From assembly GCA_026874595.1 (NCBI GenBank), contig CM049310.1, forward strand, positions 38,517,558 to 38,581,557: DNA of 64,000 bases. The letters are read 5' to 3'. A program made the translations under genes and the position numbers. Every line of letters starts with the position of its first letter. Within the stretch, counting starts at the first letter, position 1. Positions 38,101-53,100 of this stretch are shown piece after piece. The notes below the pieces were generated by a model that worked only from the letters and a program-made list of their open reading frames with translations, was not told the DNA's origin and did not search any database. Source of the stretch: Sipunculus nudus. Lineage: Eukaryota > Annelida > Sipuncula > Golfingiida > Sipunculidae.

Positions 38101-41100
38101 AATTCTTTCATTTAATTAATTAAAGGATAATTAACAGCTTGCTTAATGATCATTAGAACAGTAATTAGCTTGTTAAGGATTACGGGGCATAATCAGAACA
38201 ACTATTAATTCTGTGATTACAAGTAAAACTTGAATGAGGGGAGTGTCAGTTACAAATTGAGCAACATCAACGAAAAGAGTTAAACAAAACTTTTATTTTT
38301 TCATTTGATTTTTAAACAAAAAAAGCATGAAGCTTGTATGGATGATGGAACATGGCATCAACATCCTTAACAAAGAAATTTTTTAATCTGTATCCTCATA
38401 CATAGAGGAAACCGCAAGATTTAAGTAAAAGTTCACATGTCCACATTACAAAGATGAAATAGCAGTATAAATTTTAACCATAAACCTACCTTTGTTTACC
38501 CATTTCTTCTTCCCTTCCCCCTTCCCACATCAGTCCCACCGTAATTCATCCTCATTGTACATTAAGTGACTGTTGAACACTGCCATCTTACTTCTTTTGT
38601 AGAAACAGCAGGGAGAGAGTCAGGATAAGCATTAAGTAGCTTGCACTCAGTTGACCTTTGATGCATGTAGTATGTAATATATTGATGCTATGTTTCACAT
38701 CACATTGTTTTTCCATATTCAGTATCAATACAATATGAAAAAACATGGCATAAAAAATTGGTAATTGATCTTTGCAGATCACTTCTGTCCTTCCTCATTA
38801 AGCTAAGATAGAGAAAAAATTTGTTTCAGTCAAGTTGGATGGGCAGGTGTATAAAACCAATGCAGATTTAGAGTTATAGACTTTTAAAAACTTTTTCCCA
38901 CATTGACCTTAAAATCTGGCTGTGATGATATTTTATGCTAAGTATTCTTAGTCATAAATTGACTTACCAGTTCAGAAGGTGGGGGATGGATTGGTTGGGG
39001 GGGGGGGGGGGGTGGTGGTTGAGAGAGGGTTCTACAACAGGTTTAGTTTTATCAGATGAATGCAGTCAGTATGATCAGTGTTATATGTATTTAAATAGCA
39101 GTGTATGTCGTGTGCTGGATTTACTCATTTGTACATTTTGATGCTCATGTGTATCACTGTATGTGCTTAAGTGTTTGTGTGTTTTCTGTTTTCACACATT
39201 TCTACAGTATGTTTCTGATTTCAGAGAGTTCTGATGATGACAAGATCATCAAGTATCACTGGGAGATGGCGTCAGGCGCCGTTGGGACGCAGCAGATCTC
39301 AGACGAGGACGCCTCCAAACCTACCCTCGTGATGAAAAACCTGGCCCCGGGAAAATACAAGTTCAAGTAAGAACAAACAGAGTAAAGATATGAACCAGCA
39401 AACATATGAGTATCACTCTTGATAATGTCTACCTGAAATCGTTTAGATGCAGAGTCAACTATATTCAAGTGTTTAAAATTCAGATCCCTTGCAAAAAATT
39501 ACCTAGAGGGACATATACACTTAAATTGTTCACAAATGCAGTGCTTCATAAAGGGGCCTGTTCTAAATGATATCTTGAAAAGTGCATACCTTGATGGGGC
39601 ATGCAAAAATGTAGAGAAGTATGTCAGTGTAAAAATATAATTACAATGATCAGTTCAGACTCTGTGATAGTTTAAGCATGGTCTAGGGCTAGAACACAGT
39701 TTTATGTGATAACTAAATCCTTCACAGAGGTGTTGCACACATACTGATGAATACTGGGACAAAACGTTTTGGTCAAGCAGGCCAAAAGTGACATAGCCAG
39801 TGGATCCAGAGGTCTATAATGGCTTTCATTCCTTAGAGCAAAAATAAAGCTATTTGCTGGGCTTCATATAAGATAATGCCTACAGAGATATCTAGTGGTC
39901 AATTGATAAACTAAGCTGTGGGGTAACTGGCATATTTCAGCTTATATTGAGGCAGATGTTGACAGTTTAAATATGAATGTAGGACTGAAGTAATCATAGA
40001 TACTCAGCCTGCCTACTCTGTGTAATTAAAACCTATAAGAGGATTGCCTCTGAGCTAGATCTATTTTAATTCTGTCTTGAGCTGGTTCTGTGATTTTATC
40101 CAGCTAGACCCTAAGCAGGCTTAAAATGAAGGCATTAGAACTTCATGTTATGTTACAGTAGCTGATGTGGGAGGGAATCCGCCAGAGTGCCTAAAAGATT
40201 TACGCAAGACAAACTTTGAATATGAAATCAAAATAGCAATAACTGTAACACAGAGGTGTATTATGCTTGGATGTGTACCATTGTGGTAATTTGCTAGACA
40301 AAGTACCTAAGAAATCCCTACTTATTCATTTCATTTTACCAATGCTTGCATGTGGAGCATTTTTCATTAAGTGCCACAAGGGCAGTGTGGATTGGCACTC
40401 TGCCAAGCACCGGGCAAAAGTTTTCCATCCATTAAAGTGTGACGTTCCTGGTTTGTTAGCCAAGTAACCTAGAAATCATGCCCAACAGAGTGCCAAAATA
40501 CATGGAGGGCAGTCTCTAACAAATGCTTCCCATGCAAGCCATGATTGAATGAACTGAATTATCAGAATTAATGTAATAAGAGCACAATAGAAGGGGTGAA
40601 ACATTTGACCAAAGAACCCTGCATCCTCTTAACCTTTCAGTGAAGATTAATGTAAAGAATAAAAAATCAATTGGGGGGGGGGGGGGGGGCCTGCAGAGGA
40701 AAACAGGATTATTCTTTATCTGCATTTAATTTCAGATCCTCACCCAAAATTTTTTTTTTTTTTTTGCTCTCATGCATACCTTGGTTTGGATTTGTTTTGG
40801 AGTGTCTATCTGAAAATTATTCCTCTCCAGGTCAAAATAAAATTATCAAATTTTGGTCCAATTTCTCAGTGTGTTTCTCAGTCTCCACATGTCATAGTGG
40901 ATCTGTTTAAGTTTTCATGTGCCCTCAAGATTTCTCCACATGTCATAATTTTGGTTGCTTATCATGCATGAAAGACAACATGATCCCAAAGCGGGGGACA
41001 TTAATTCCACAAATTTGCTTGTTAAATGCTAACTTAACTAAGTATGTACATCTGCAAAATTCCATTCTTGTTTTGGACTTCATAAGTGGGCTGTGGCACA

Positions 41101-44100
41101 CACTTCCTCACATTAATATCTTTGTGTTAATCAGGCCCAGTGACTTTGAAAACAGTACCTCCTAAGCTCATGTAAAATTAATTGCATCAGATAATATAAT
41201 AATATTCTGCAGAAGATCCAAAAGTGGTTTGATTCCATGAAACTGTTGATTTCAGATGCTTTCGTTTTCTTTTGATGGCTTTGGGTCTCTTTAACATCCC
41301 TAAATTTCCATATACGCACATCACCTGACTGGATGACATGACATAATACTCAAACCACATTTTAAATTCTTAGTACTAAGTGAAAGTTTCTGTGAAAAAG
41401 ACAGGCCACAGATTACTACATATGCTGATATCTATGAATTTCCTCACAAATCTGTTTAGTTCCATTTACATCTAATGTGTAATACATTTGACAAAATAAC
41501 TGATAACGGTAATGAAAGGTATAACCTCAAAAGTATTCCTATTCATTACGGTTATTATGATTATATTGGTACTTATGTCAAACTCCTTTTCAAAATCTTT
41601 CAAAATATAATCTGTATTTGTCATAGATTTGTAACAGGTTCATCAAGACATCTTGAGGGTTTTAATATTAACATGGCATTAAATGCAGCCGCAGGTTCCC
41701 TTGACCTATCAGTGAATTTGATATTTTGTGTCTCTGACTCTCAGTCAGATGACCTGGAATATAAAGAAGCAGAAATAATCTCCTTTGAACTCACTGGGTG
41801 TTCACTCTTTTTGCTGAAAGTAGATAAAGATTAAACATTTCTTTATCAAGACCACCCGGCCTTGACAGTAATTTACTATGGTTTTACAATATGGTGATAA
41901 GAACTACGTCTTTGTAGTTTTCAGAGACTTCCTTTGAACTCTCCATCCTTATAATTAGATCCAGAAAACAAGCTAAGGACCAAATCTTAATGTCTTTGGA
42001 CCCTTGATTACATTAGGAACCATCCTTCAATCAAGTATTTTTTACAGTCTTGATTAAATGTGAATTTTGCCCATGTATGCAGTGTCTGCATGGAGATTTC
42101 ATCTATTTAATACATATTGACACATGTTCAGAATCAGATTACCTGTGCCTTTTTAAGTATACATGTACCTTATAAAAGAGGATTTGGTTTTTAAATGCTG
42201 TCTGTTAAGGGATGTATACCTATCTTCCTTCCGTTGACTCTGAGTGTCACTGAGATAACTTACTTAGGCTTGGATGGAATTCACAAAACTCACCGTAACT
42301 ACTTACTAATAGATTAACTCACCTGAGTTCAATTATGGGCAAAATGCATGAATATTTAATAAGGTCAGAGGTCACTAGGCTACTTTGGTGTGACTGGGAT
42401 AACTTACGAGGAAAAATGACAGATTTTGATAAAACTCAACATAAATGTTAATCAATAAAATATCTCGCCTAAGTTTGATTACCAGCAGAATCCACTGCAC
42501 TTTGGAGGCACCATGCATACTTACCAAAAATCCTTTAGATTTTCAAGAAACTCATTATACATATTTACAAATTAGATTTTCTCACCTCATTCTCAGTGAA
42601 ATTCATGAATAAATAATGAGGTCAGAGGTCACCAGGCTATTTTGTACAAGCCATTTTGTGGTGTTCCTGCCATAACATACAAGGAATATAATGGATTTTG
42701 ATAAAACGCAATAGAAATATTAATCAATATAATATCTCACTTTAGTTCTATTTCCAGCAAAGTCCATGCATATTTAATGAGGTCTGAGGTCACCACACTT
42801 TGGTAGCACAACTTTGACTTACCAATAAATTGACTTACAAAAATTTGGCAATCGATCCTATTATAGTAACAAGGGGAATCCAGATTAGCATGGACTGCAT
42901 GGGTTGTGCCAGACAGTATTTAACTTTAATTAACTAAATAACATGGCCAAAGGATATGAGAAATATGTTACCACACTGGAGGCATGGTTGGATGGTGGTA
43001 ATAAAAAGAAATTGAAAAGAGATTTGTTCGCACATTTACTGCATTTCTAAACTTGAAATTACGGCCAGTTCTGTTTAGGCTTCATGTCCATTTTGAGGGC
43101 ACTCAGGAGCCAATTAGGCTTTACAAAATTGCTAGCTAGACATATTTTTGGGCAACTAATAGCTCTTCATTACAATTGCATATTATTTGTGAATGGGCTA
43201 AGTTTTTTCCATCAGTTTCTATTTTTGTTTTGTGGTTCAGAACTTTTATAATTGATATTACATGTATTTATCTTTTTATATTTTAGGTTGACAGTGACTG
43301 ATTCAGATGGAGCATCAAATTCAACATTTGCAAATGTTACCGTTATTAAAGGTAAATCCCGCATCAAGAGTTATTGTTCTTACTGTCACCAGCAGAGTGC
43401 AGCACCAGTGTTTCACAAATAATATAGCTGCATCATATTCACCAATAAATTATTGCCATTATAACTGTGTCTGCATTGAGTGTAGTGCTGAGAACTGCCA
43501 GTGGGACGTGTAAATTTTCTATCATTAATGTGTTACCAGTGTAGCAGAGTGAAGTCAGTTGTTTGATCAGCAAATGTCACTGGGACTGGAGAAGCAGTGT
43601 GTGGATATGGTTAATGTATAAATAAACTTGAATATCAAAAGAGTCCCACTCTTTGGGTTTGGCATGTTTGGAGTACCCCTGACTTGATAGTTTTTATAAC
43701 ACGATGTTGTGAATTGTAGAATGATACTGTCTGGAATGGAATACGCAGAGGAACATTGATTGGCAACTCTGAATGACAAAATCATACAATTCACTTCAAC
43801 CTTCCAGATTCACAGCATATTGCTGAATGCTTAGCATTTAGATTATTGTATTCACAAGAAAGTTTATAAAATTGGAGCAGGAATATATCTTTTATTGATT
43901 GGATTCTTTTAATCATTTTCATCATACTTTCACAATATAACTAATAACTAATTGTTCTTAACACTGAAACTTTTGAAAATGGAGAATTGATTGACTCATA
44001 CCCTGCAATAATATATGTCATGACAAATTATACAAAAGTTACAATATACATTTGTAATATGCATAATCATCATCTGTGCAGTTGTTCATACTTAATATAT

Positions 44101-47100
44101 TTAAAAAATTAATTTATAAATCATGGGTAAATACTCTATTTCAGAAAAAGACTACCCTCCCAAAGCTAACCCTGGTTCAAACGTGATAATTAGCCTGCCG
44201 CAGAATTCTGTGACTCTGTACGGTAACAGTAGTACTGATGACAAGGGGATAGCCAGCTATGAATGGATAAAAAAGTCAGATGACAAACTCACAGCTGACA
44301 CCACGGTGAGTAGAGTTGAAATGATGTCTGAAGCATTTGAATGTTGACCTTTTATGGAACTAGACAATGTCAGCATGCCAGAACACGCTATTTTAATATA
44401 GGAAAATGTGCCCTTGATTTGTTAGTTTTTATTTGCCTGTATGTTTGGACATATCATGGTGTACCCACATTCTGTCTGTGCATCCATCAGTCATCTTTCA
44501 GTGTCGCTGCAATAACTCACTGAGGCTTGGAAAGATTTTCACAAAAGCACCATAACTATTACCAATAGATTATCTCCCCATGTTCGATTATAGGCAAAAT
44601 CCATGCATATTTAATAAGGTCAGGGGTCACTAGGCTACTTTGTGGTGTCACAGAGATAACTTACCAGGAATATGATGGATTTTGGTCAAACTCAAAAGAA
44701 ATATTAATCATTATAATATCTCACATAAATCCATTTTCCAGCAAAGTCCATGCATATATAATGAGGTCAAAGGTCACTAGACTTTGGTGGTCCTGTTGTG
44801 ATTTATAAAAAAATCTGATGGATTTTTAGAAAACTCATTAAGAATATTAACCAATACAGTTTCTTACCTGTATTTTTTTTTTTTTTTTTTTTTTTATTCT
44901 CAAAAGACAAATGATACAACAATTACACTACATGACATGACAAATTACATTACATCACATAAACAATGAATTACACAAGCAAACATAATTGAACATTGAG
45001 CTGACACTATACAATTCACACCACAATACATATTACTCATAAGTTACAGTTACAGAAAAAAAAACACATGCTATAAAATATTGATAGTTTCTGTGGAATA
45101 CAAAGTCTTTTAACTGTGCATAATATATAATACTTTTTTTTACATGGATCCATAGGGACCTGTATTTATCTATGTAAAAAAAATAGTATTTACATCAAGG
45201 TGCTTCAGATCTAAACTGGTGTATGAGCACCTCTATGCATCTACATATACATATGCATATACATACTTCTATATACACATGGACGCTCATACACATATAC
45301 ACATATATATTTATTACATTAGTTTCAAGTTAATGACTAATTAGTGCAAATGAGGTAACATTATGTTCCATTTCTTTACATGTAAGGACATTTTATCTTT
45401 ACTTTGTGCAATAGTATACTCAGTGTTTTGAACAGATATTATTCTACGAACAAAATCTGCAAAAAGGTCGACTTCGTGTTCTTTTCTATTAAAATACAGA
45501 GTAAGTTTATATGTCAATATAATCTGATTGATTAAACAATTTTCTGTCCCTGGTAGGACTCCTGATAAAACTGTTTTCCTACTTATACACGGCAGTGAAA
45601 TACCTAATGATTCTAACCACGATTGTATTTTAAAATATAGGTTCTTTGAAACAAAACATTCTAAAAATAAATGTGTTATAGTCTCATATTCAGTATGACA
45701 ATATGAACAGCGTGGAGTATCGGACAATTTCCATTTATGTAACCAATAGTTAACTGCTAAATAATTATGTATCACTTTAAATTGAAACTCTCTACTGTAC
45801 ATATCCAAGGAAGTTTGATGTATTAAATTATAAACATTTTTCAAGTCTTCTGGACTTAAACTTGTGGTTTTAATCCAATTGTTTTCTTGTGTTGGTGGCA
45901 CTAATATTTGTTTAATCAAAACTTTGTACACTGTCCTTGAGTCTAATTTTAAAAGGTTGCATATTCCACCAATTGTTTGAATAAGATCACATCCATATTT
46001 AGATACAATTTCTAATTGCCCAGAAGCCTTCAACTTTACTCTTTTAATCCAATCCTTTGGTACTGCATCAACGATAGACCTCCATTGCATAAACTCTTTT
46101 ACTGATACAACTGGGTAAGCCCTCTGAAACTCATTCCAGGTATAAAGATTACCTGTTGCATTCATCAAATCTCCAATTGTTTTAATGTTATAAACATCAA
46201 GAGTAGCATAATAAAATGACTTACTATTTATCTTTAAGAAAGAATTGTTCCAGAGTGGCTGTATTCTAACGTCTTCTGCTGTCTGTGGAATAACTGTTAC
46301 ATAATTAGACCACTCTTTCAGACATTTTTTATAAAATGATAACATGTTTCCTGGAACCCTCTTCACATCAAAATTTGAAGACACTGACGTTACCCCTCCT
46401 ATAGATTTTAAATAATACTGTGGGATTATTTTCCATGTTGCATCACCTGCCACAATCAAACGTTTGATCCACATTATGTTCTGTGTTTTTAATCGAGTTC
46501 TTACATCTGGAAACTTTATTCCACCCTTTTCATAATCACCAATAATTGCATTATATTGAACCTTTGGTCTTTTACCATTCCATAAAAACTTTTTTAAATA
46601 CTGTGTAACATTTTCAACAAATGATTTTGGTGCAATAAACATATTACATACATAAAGTATTTTTGACAAAGCAAGTGTTCGACATATTTCCGTCCGACCA
46701 AATATTGTAAGGGTTCTCCATGACCACATATTTAGAACAGTCTTTAACTTTGCCTCTGTACTATGGAAATTTAACTTTTGACATATATCTGTATCATACG
46801 AAAAAAATATCCCTAATATTCTGATTGCAGAACATGTTAAATTGACCCATTTACATGATATTGGTTTATCCTGTCTAACTTTCCAGTCACCCAACCAGGC
46901 TGCTTCTGACTTATCAAAATTAACTCTAAGTGATGTATACTCTTCAAATAATTCAAATATAGAAACCAACGACTTAAATGACTGAACGTCTGATAAGAAA
47001 AATGTCACATCATCTGCAAACAGTGTTAGTTTAATTTCTTTGTCCCCCACTGTAATACCTTTTACATTCATATTGTTCCTTACCATCTGTGTCATAACTT

Positions 47101-50100
47101 CCATAACAAGAATAAACAAATATGGAGCAATCGGGTCTCCTTGTTTTGTACCCCTTGACATAGTAAAATAATTGGTGGAGAACCCATTATTTAAAACACA
47201 ACATGAGGTGTTTGTATGCAAAAGTTTGACCCAATTAATGAACATTGGCCCAAAGCCAAGACGCTTTAACACACACAACATAAAACCTTGATCCACTGAA
47301 TCAAAAGCTGCAGCAAAATCTGCCCCAAATAGTATACCAGTTGTATTTTCATTATTACAAAACTCAATAACATCTGATATGAGCCTTATTGAATCACCCA
47401 TGTATCGGCCTGGCACAAAAGCAGTTTGATCTATATGTACTAATTTCTGTAGAACTTTACTTAACCTAGATACTAATATTTTACTTAATATTTTACAATC
47501 CACATTTACGTCCGGAGACCGCCATCTTGCCCGGACGATCTCCGGGTCGTCTCCGGGTGAGGTTTCCGTGGATAACTGAATAAATACTTTGTGCACTTGC
47601 AAATTAAGTATCATATTCGATGCGGATGTCATTTAGAAATGTCAAGGGGAACGTTTAATACTTATTGCTGCCTTATTAATTAAGATATCGCGATCTCCGG
47701 GTTTATTTTGATCTCCGGCCGGAGATCTCCGGGTTTTAGATATACCCCAGAGGACACAAGATATGGGACAGGCCTATTATGCATCATTTGAGGTGCATTT
47801 GTTTATACTGTATACTAAGGCTATGAATCACCAGGCAGCTCACAAGACAAATCAGTTTCATGAATCAGTGTAGCAATATGCAAATCAGTTTGTGAACCTT
47901 GTGCCTTACATAATACATAGCAAGAAATAACCAGATAAACCTACTGCATGTTGATTAATGTGTATACATAATATTTTGTTTAAAATATGGTTCAGTGCCA
48001 ATGTATCATATACAATAAACCCATGTACTTTTGGACACCTGGCTTTTACCCAGCACCAGTTAGGAGACAGCAAATTACTTGGTACCAAATATTAGATCAA
48101 GTTCAATTTGTTTAGAGAGTAGAGACTACTGTATTCACTCTTTGCTATTTCTTTATGTCTGTCAGCTTTAATATTGCAGTCAGCAAATATTTGTGCTCAA
48201 ATTTCTTGTGCAAATCGCAGAACCTAACATGCTCAGATGTTTGTTACAGCCCCAGTATGAACTCTGTGTTTGGCTATATATTAAATTATTATGATTATTA
48301 TATATGTGCGGGACAATGGAGGTGTTAATATTTTATAATGAGGCACAAAACCATATGAACATCCTATGTAACCTAGTTAAAGACATATTTACAGGCATAA
48401 TCAAATACAACATATAAATGATGGAATAGTATCACTAGGACTCAATATAATGAAACCATAGTTCACACATAAACATTGAAAAACGAGACAGCAGGAGAAA
48501 TCAAATGAACAAATCATAAAATGAGACACATACACAGAATGCTATACGTTGGCCTTTATCTTCTTTTGAAAACGTGTGTATTTGTTCACTTTTATTTGCA
48601 GGGTGTGAGAACAGCAGTTTTACATCTAGAGAACCTTGAGGTGGGTAGTTACACGTTTACGTTGAAGGTGACAGACACAGCGGGGCAAGTTGATACAGCA
48701 GATGTACACGTCTTTGTCAGACAAGGTGAGAGGTCACCCAGCTGTAAATTTTAAAGGGGCCCATTCCTGTATCTTATGTGTATTAAATAAAGAAAATATC
48801 TTCAACTTTTTATAAAAATAAGCTAAAAAGAGCTGATCCCAGGGTGCACAGGTTGTCTGATTTGTTTTATCCTCGTGTTTTAAAAAAATGCAGGGGGCAG
48901 GCAGAATGGCCACCGATTGTAATAAAACTTGCTCTAGAAGGACATCTGGTGGCAAATCAGACAAGATTCGCAAGTGATAAAAGGTGGCCTTGCTTTACGT
49001 GCTCTCACCAAGCATAACTAGTGACCTTTCAAATTGTGCACACGAGTGATCGACCACCTCAGGTCACATGATTTTCTGTTTGTCAACATTCATACATGTA
49101 CTGTGTTTACTAACAGCAGGTCGATAAACAAGCTCATACATCCATCACATGGGGATAATAAGAACCTTTCTTACCTTGAATTACCCAAAGTTAATTAATT
49201 TGTACAGAGAAAAAGTCAGAAAACACAATATTCTGCAAGTAAGGCAGTTGAATAGCTGGCCTTAATAAAATCTATAAATTAGCTAATAAAGGGGAGTTGT
49301 AGGTAAAAATTTGATAATGTAGTATGTACTCACTAGACCTTCACCTAAAAATCCTTCTTTGTATATTTAAGTATATGTACTATCGCATACACATGTTCTT
49401 ATCTAAAGCATGCTGTGAGGAAACAGGGCTCAAAATTATCACAGGTCCACAAGAAATTTCTAGTAGTTTTAAGGGAATCAGTTTGTCTTAGACCATTATA
49501 ATATAAAATTGTTGAAATGGAAAATATACCATGGATAGCATGCATCAAAAGTAATAAAGTGACCAATACAATGAAATATGTATTACTCTGTGTTTTAAGT
49601 GTAATTGTCACAGAGTTGCATGTCAAGGTGACCCTGAGTTAACAGAGGAGCATCTGATGGATGATAAATGATGAAAAGTACAAATAAATATGGACATATA
49701 TCCAGCCTTATACAGTTACAAGTGGTTTACTGTGAAGATCTTCAGTGTTGACACTGCATTTTATTCTCTGACAGAACATAACAAGCCTCCAGTGGCCAGG
49801 GTTGGTCTTGACAAGGTGGTCACCTTACCTGCTGACACGGTCATCCTTGATGGCAGTAACAGCACAGATGACTCCAAAATTATATCATATTTATGGACTC
49901 AGCTAAGGTATGTTCCCAGAATTATTTAAAGTAAAAGTCAGGTATTTGCTCAACTGACAAAAAGTCATTCTGTCCTTACATTCTGTTGGCCATCTGGCTG
50001 TATATAATAACTTTTTTCATTATTGTGTTCAATTTTCAGCGTTTTCATCATCACCACTTTAATCATAATTAATGTCATTATAAATATAATCATGATTATA

Positions 50101-53100
50101 GTTCACATCATCACTATTTTCATTGTCATTATCATATTGGAACCATCATCATCTTTGCAATCATGACTGTAAGGATCATCATCCTCATGAACATAATCAT
50201 TTTGTATTACCATCACCATCATACCAGAAAGTCTTCTTGCATGAGTGTCCAGGATAATATGTCAAGTCATATAAAGCATCATAAACATTATTTTGATCAC
50301 TTTGTATGTTTTCTTTTTTCAGTGGGCCAAACACAGTGACATTAGAAAACACAGATCGTGGTGTTGCCACGGCAAAAAATCTGGTGAAAGGAGAGTACAT
50401 TTTTAATCTGCTGGTGATGGATGAAGAGAAGAAACAAGGCAATGCTAAACTCAAGGTCACTGTTAAGGAAGGTTAGTCTAATTCTGTTCCACCATATAAA
50501 TTAGTTTAACATGAGGTTAAAGCTATGCGACCAACACCTTGACTGAAATCAGTAAATTTTATGGATAAAATACACATGTAAACTCTGTGGATTATAGAAT
50601 GTAAAGTTTTATTTATTTATAAGGTAAAAGAGACAAATTAACACAGTGGGGAGTAAGTCTTTGATCTCTTTTATCTTATTATTTTCCAAACAATTGCAAT
50701 TCTTTTCTTAATTTATTTATTACTTCACATAATGTTTAAATATATGCCATACATTTTCATAACTGTTGGATGTGTCACATGATGAATTACATGTATCGTG
50801 TGATGTGTAGTTTTTCATTTTGTGATCCATTACCTGCATCACTCAGTTTATATTATGCATCATGTTATGTGTCTCATGAATAACTTGATGTTGTCTGTTA
50901 TACATAAGAAATATTCTGTGTGCTACATGTTACATATTGCATGTATCATGTGGTGTATTTTGTTGATCATGTTGATATGTTTATAGATGAGAACCAGCCT
51001 CCTAAGGCTGATGCAGGACCAGACCAGATTGTCACTCTGCCCCAAAACCTGGTGACCATTGATGGAACTAAGTCATCTGATGACAAAGCCATCGTCAGCT
51101 ATAAGTGGAGTCGCAGTGAGGACAGCTTGGCTGTAGGGGTATGGTTACATTACATTATTTATTTATCTTTCAGAAATAAAGGAGGAAAATAAATCAAAGT
51201 AAAATGTTGCCATCAGGGTCTCTTAGTGTCTGTCATAGGCCAGGCATCAAAAAGTGTGAAACATGGAGTAGTTACAAGTGTTCACATAAACTAGCAAATG
51301 TACACTCATTAGCACAGACAAAAATGACAATCCTCACTTTGTTAGCTTTTATATGCTATGGACTTATATTTAATAATATGAGTTACAATTGTTTGGTACC
51401 AGAATGAACAACAAATTCAAGGAATTTTGCAAAATTTGATGTTTATCAATGACTGAAAGACCCTGTGTACGTGCCCCCTATATAATCCTACAGTGCAGTT
51501 GATTCAAGATCAAATTCTAATGCAAACCATGCCAAATGCAGCAATTTCTTGTCTTTTCATGTTTCTGTAATATGTTTTAACACAGCATAATAAATGTAAT
51601 AAATAATAAGTATCTGGATGATTGACAATTTAAAACACTATGTCCAATGCCCACTGTGCTGTATTTAATGTATGGGCTGGTCAGGCTTGATGCTGGGGGG
51701 CATTAGTTGTTTGCCTGCAGTTTTTCAAGCAGGCAGTCATTTACTGCCTTCACACATGAGAGTATCAGTATTAGCTTTATCCCATATTGCAACAGCTGAT
51801 TTCCTCAACTGATTTCTTACTTGATATAGTCTATCAGATGGACATGATGATGGATACAAAATTACAGATACATCACCAGTGTATTGCATTCACTGTCAGT
51901 TTAACTCAGTTATGATATTTCAGGGTATCAGGTTCAGTATTAAACAGAAGATGTAACTGTGATGTATGTCTTTTGCTTTCTAGGACATTGTTAACAACAG
52001 TGACCATCAGGCCATCCTGCAGCTGACAAACCTGGTGGAGGGGCGTTACATGTTCTCACTGGAGGTGACAGATGCTGAGGGGCTGAGCAGCAAAGACTCC
52101 ACCTCACTGTTTGTTAAACCAGGTCAGTCAGGGTCGGTTTCTTACGAGGGGGGGGGGGAGGGGGGGGGGGAGGGGGGGGGAAGTGTACTCCTGGTTCACA
52201 CTCAAATGAAAAAAAGGTAAAGTCTGGTTAAAATGCAATTGATCAGCACTGTTTGTTTCTCATGGCTATGTGTTTTATCTATGCTGAATTTCATTAAAGT
52301 TTAGCTCTAGTGATCAGTCTTCATCATGGCTGTCTGTAAAAACAAACAGGGTCACTTTTATAGCTAGAATCATCTAATTTGACATCCAGATAGGGCATTT
52401 AAGGTCTGCTTTCGAACCCAAAGACCATTAATGCAGGCCTATGTCAAGCCTTTAGAGGAAAACAGGATTTGAACTTTGTAAATGCTAGACTTTCTTGAGA
52501 GGTACAGGTTAATGAACAAACTGCTGAGCATATATTCTGTGTTAAATTATTTAATTGTTATAAATATTACTTTTCCAAATATTTTTTATCATGGTAAATA
52601 ATTGGTACATGTGTACTATCTGATCTTCATAAAATTGATTCTGCCAAGTTTCAAGAGAAAAAGTCTTATTAATCTCTAGGTGGTGATATTTCTTCTTACC
52701 AGCGTGGTTGTAGCATGTTTTCTATAACAAGTAATTGCTTATTATATAACTTGTGACCCATCACTAAAGAAATAATGTATTTGATATTGGGGTCAGAAAG
52801 TCATATGTGAGAATTATTGACAGTTTAATATACCACACTGTTGTCCTCAAAATGAATGTATTTATTTGTCCTGATTGAAGTCTCAGTGCATAATCATGTC
52901 ATTATGATGTGTGGTGCAATAATCCTTGACCTGTTCATCACTCCATGTATGTTTTCGTGTGATATATCTGGTAATCAGCATTTTATTTTATTTCAGATCT
53001 GAACCAGAAGAACATAGTGGAGCTAAAATTAGCAACAGAGCTACATTCATTTACATATGCAAATAAGGTAATATTCTACATTTATAATTCTTTAGATGTG

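Larger units (their letters stand above)
44306..48601 (+). other. KIAA0319L: Intron 8, carrying nested repeats
   Basis: Begins with a family A repeat into which an antisense LINE has inserted. After the LINE and a GATCTCCGG-rich segment, repeat-like sequence resumes near 47752. The last 800 bp before exon 9 shows no feature. Confidence 0.8.

Noticed and set aside
41475-41834. 119-codon frame in intron 6
   Set aside because: No domain, no homologous motif, AT-rich codons, and exons 6 and 7 join in phase without it.
45341-47632. Longest open frame in the window, as a host gene
   Set aside because: It is a LINE reverse transcriptase with an adjacent poly-A tail and lies antisense in an intron.
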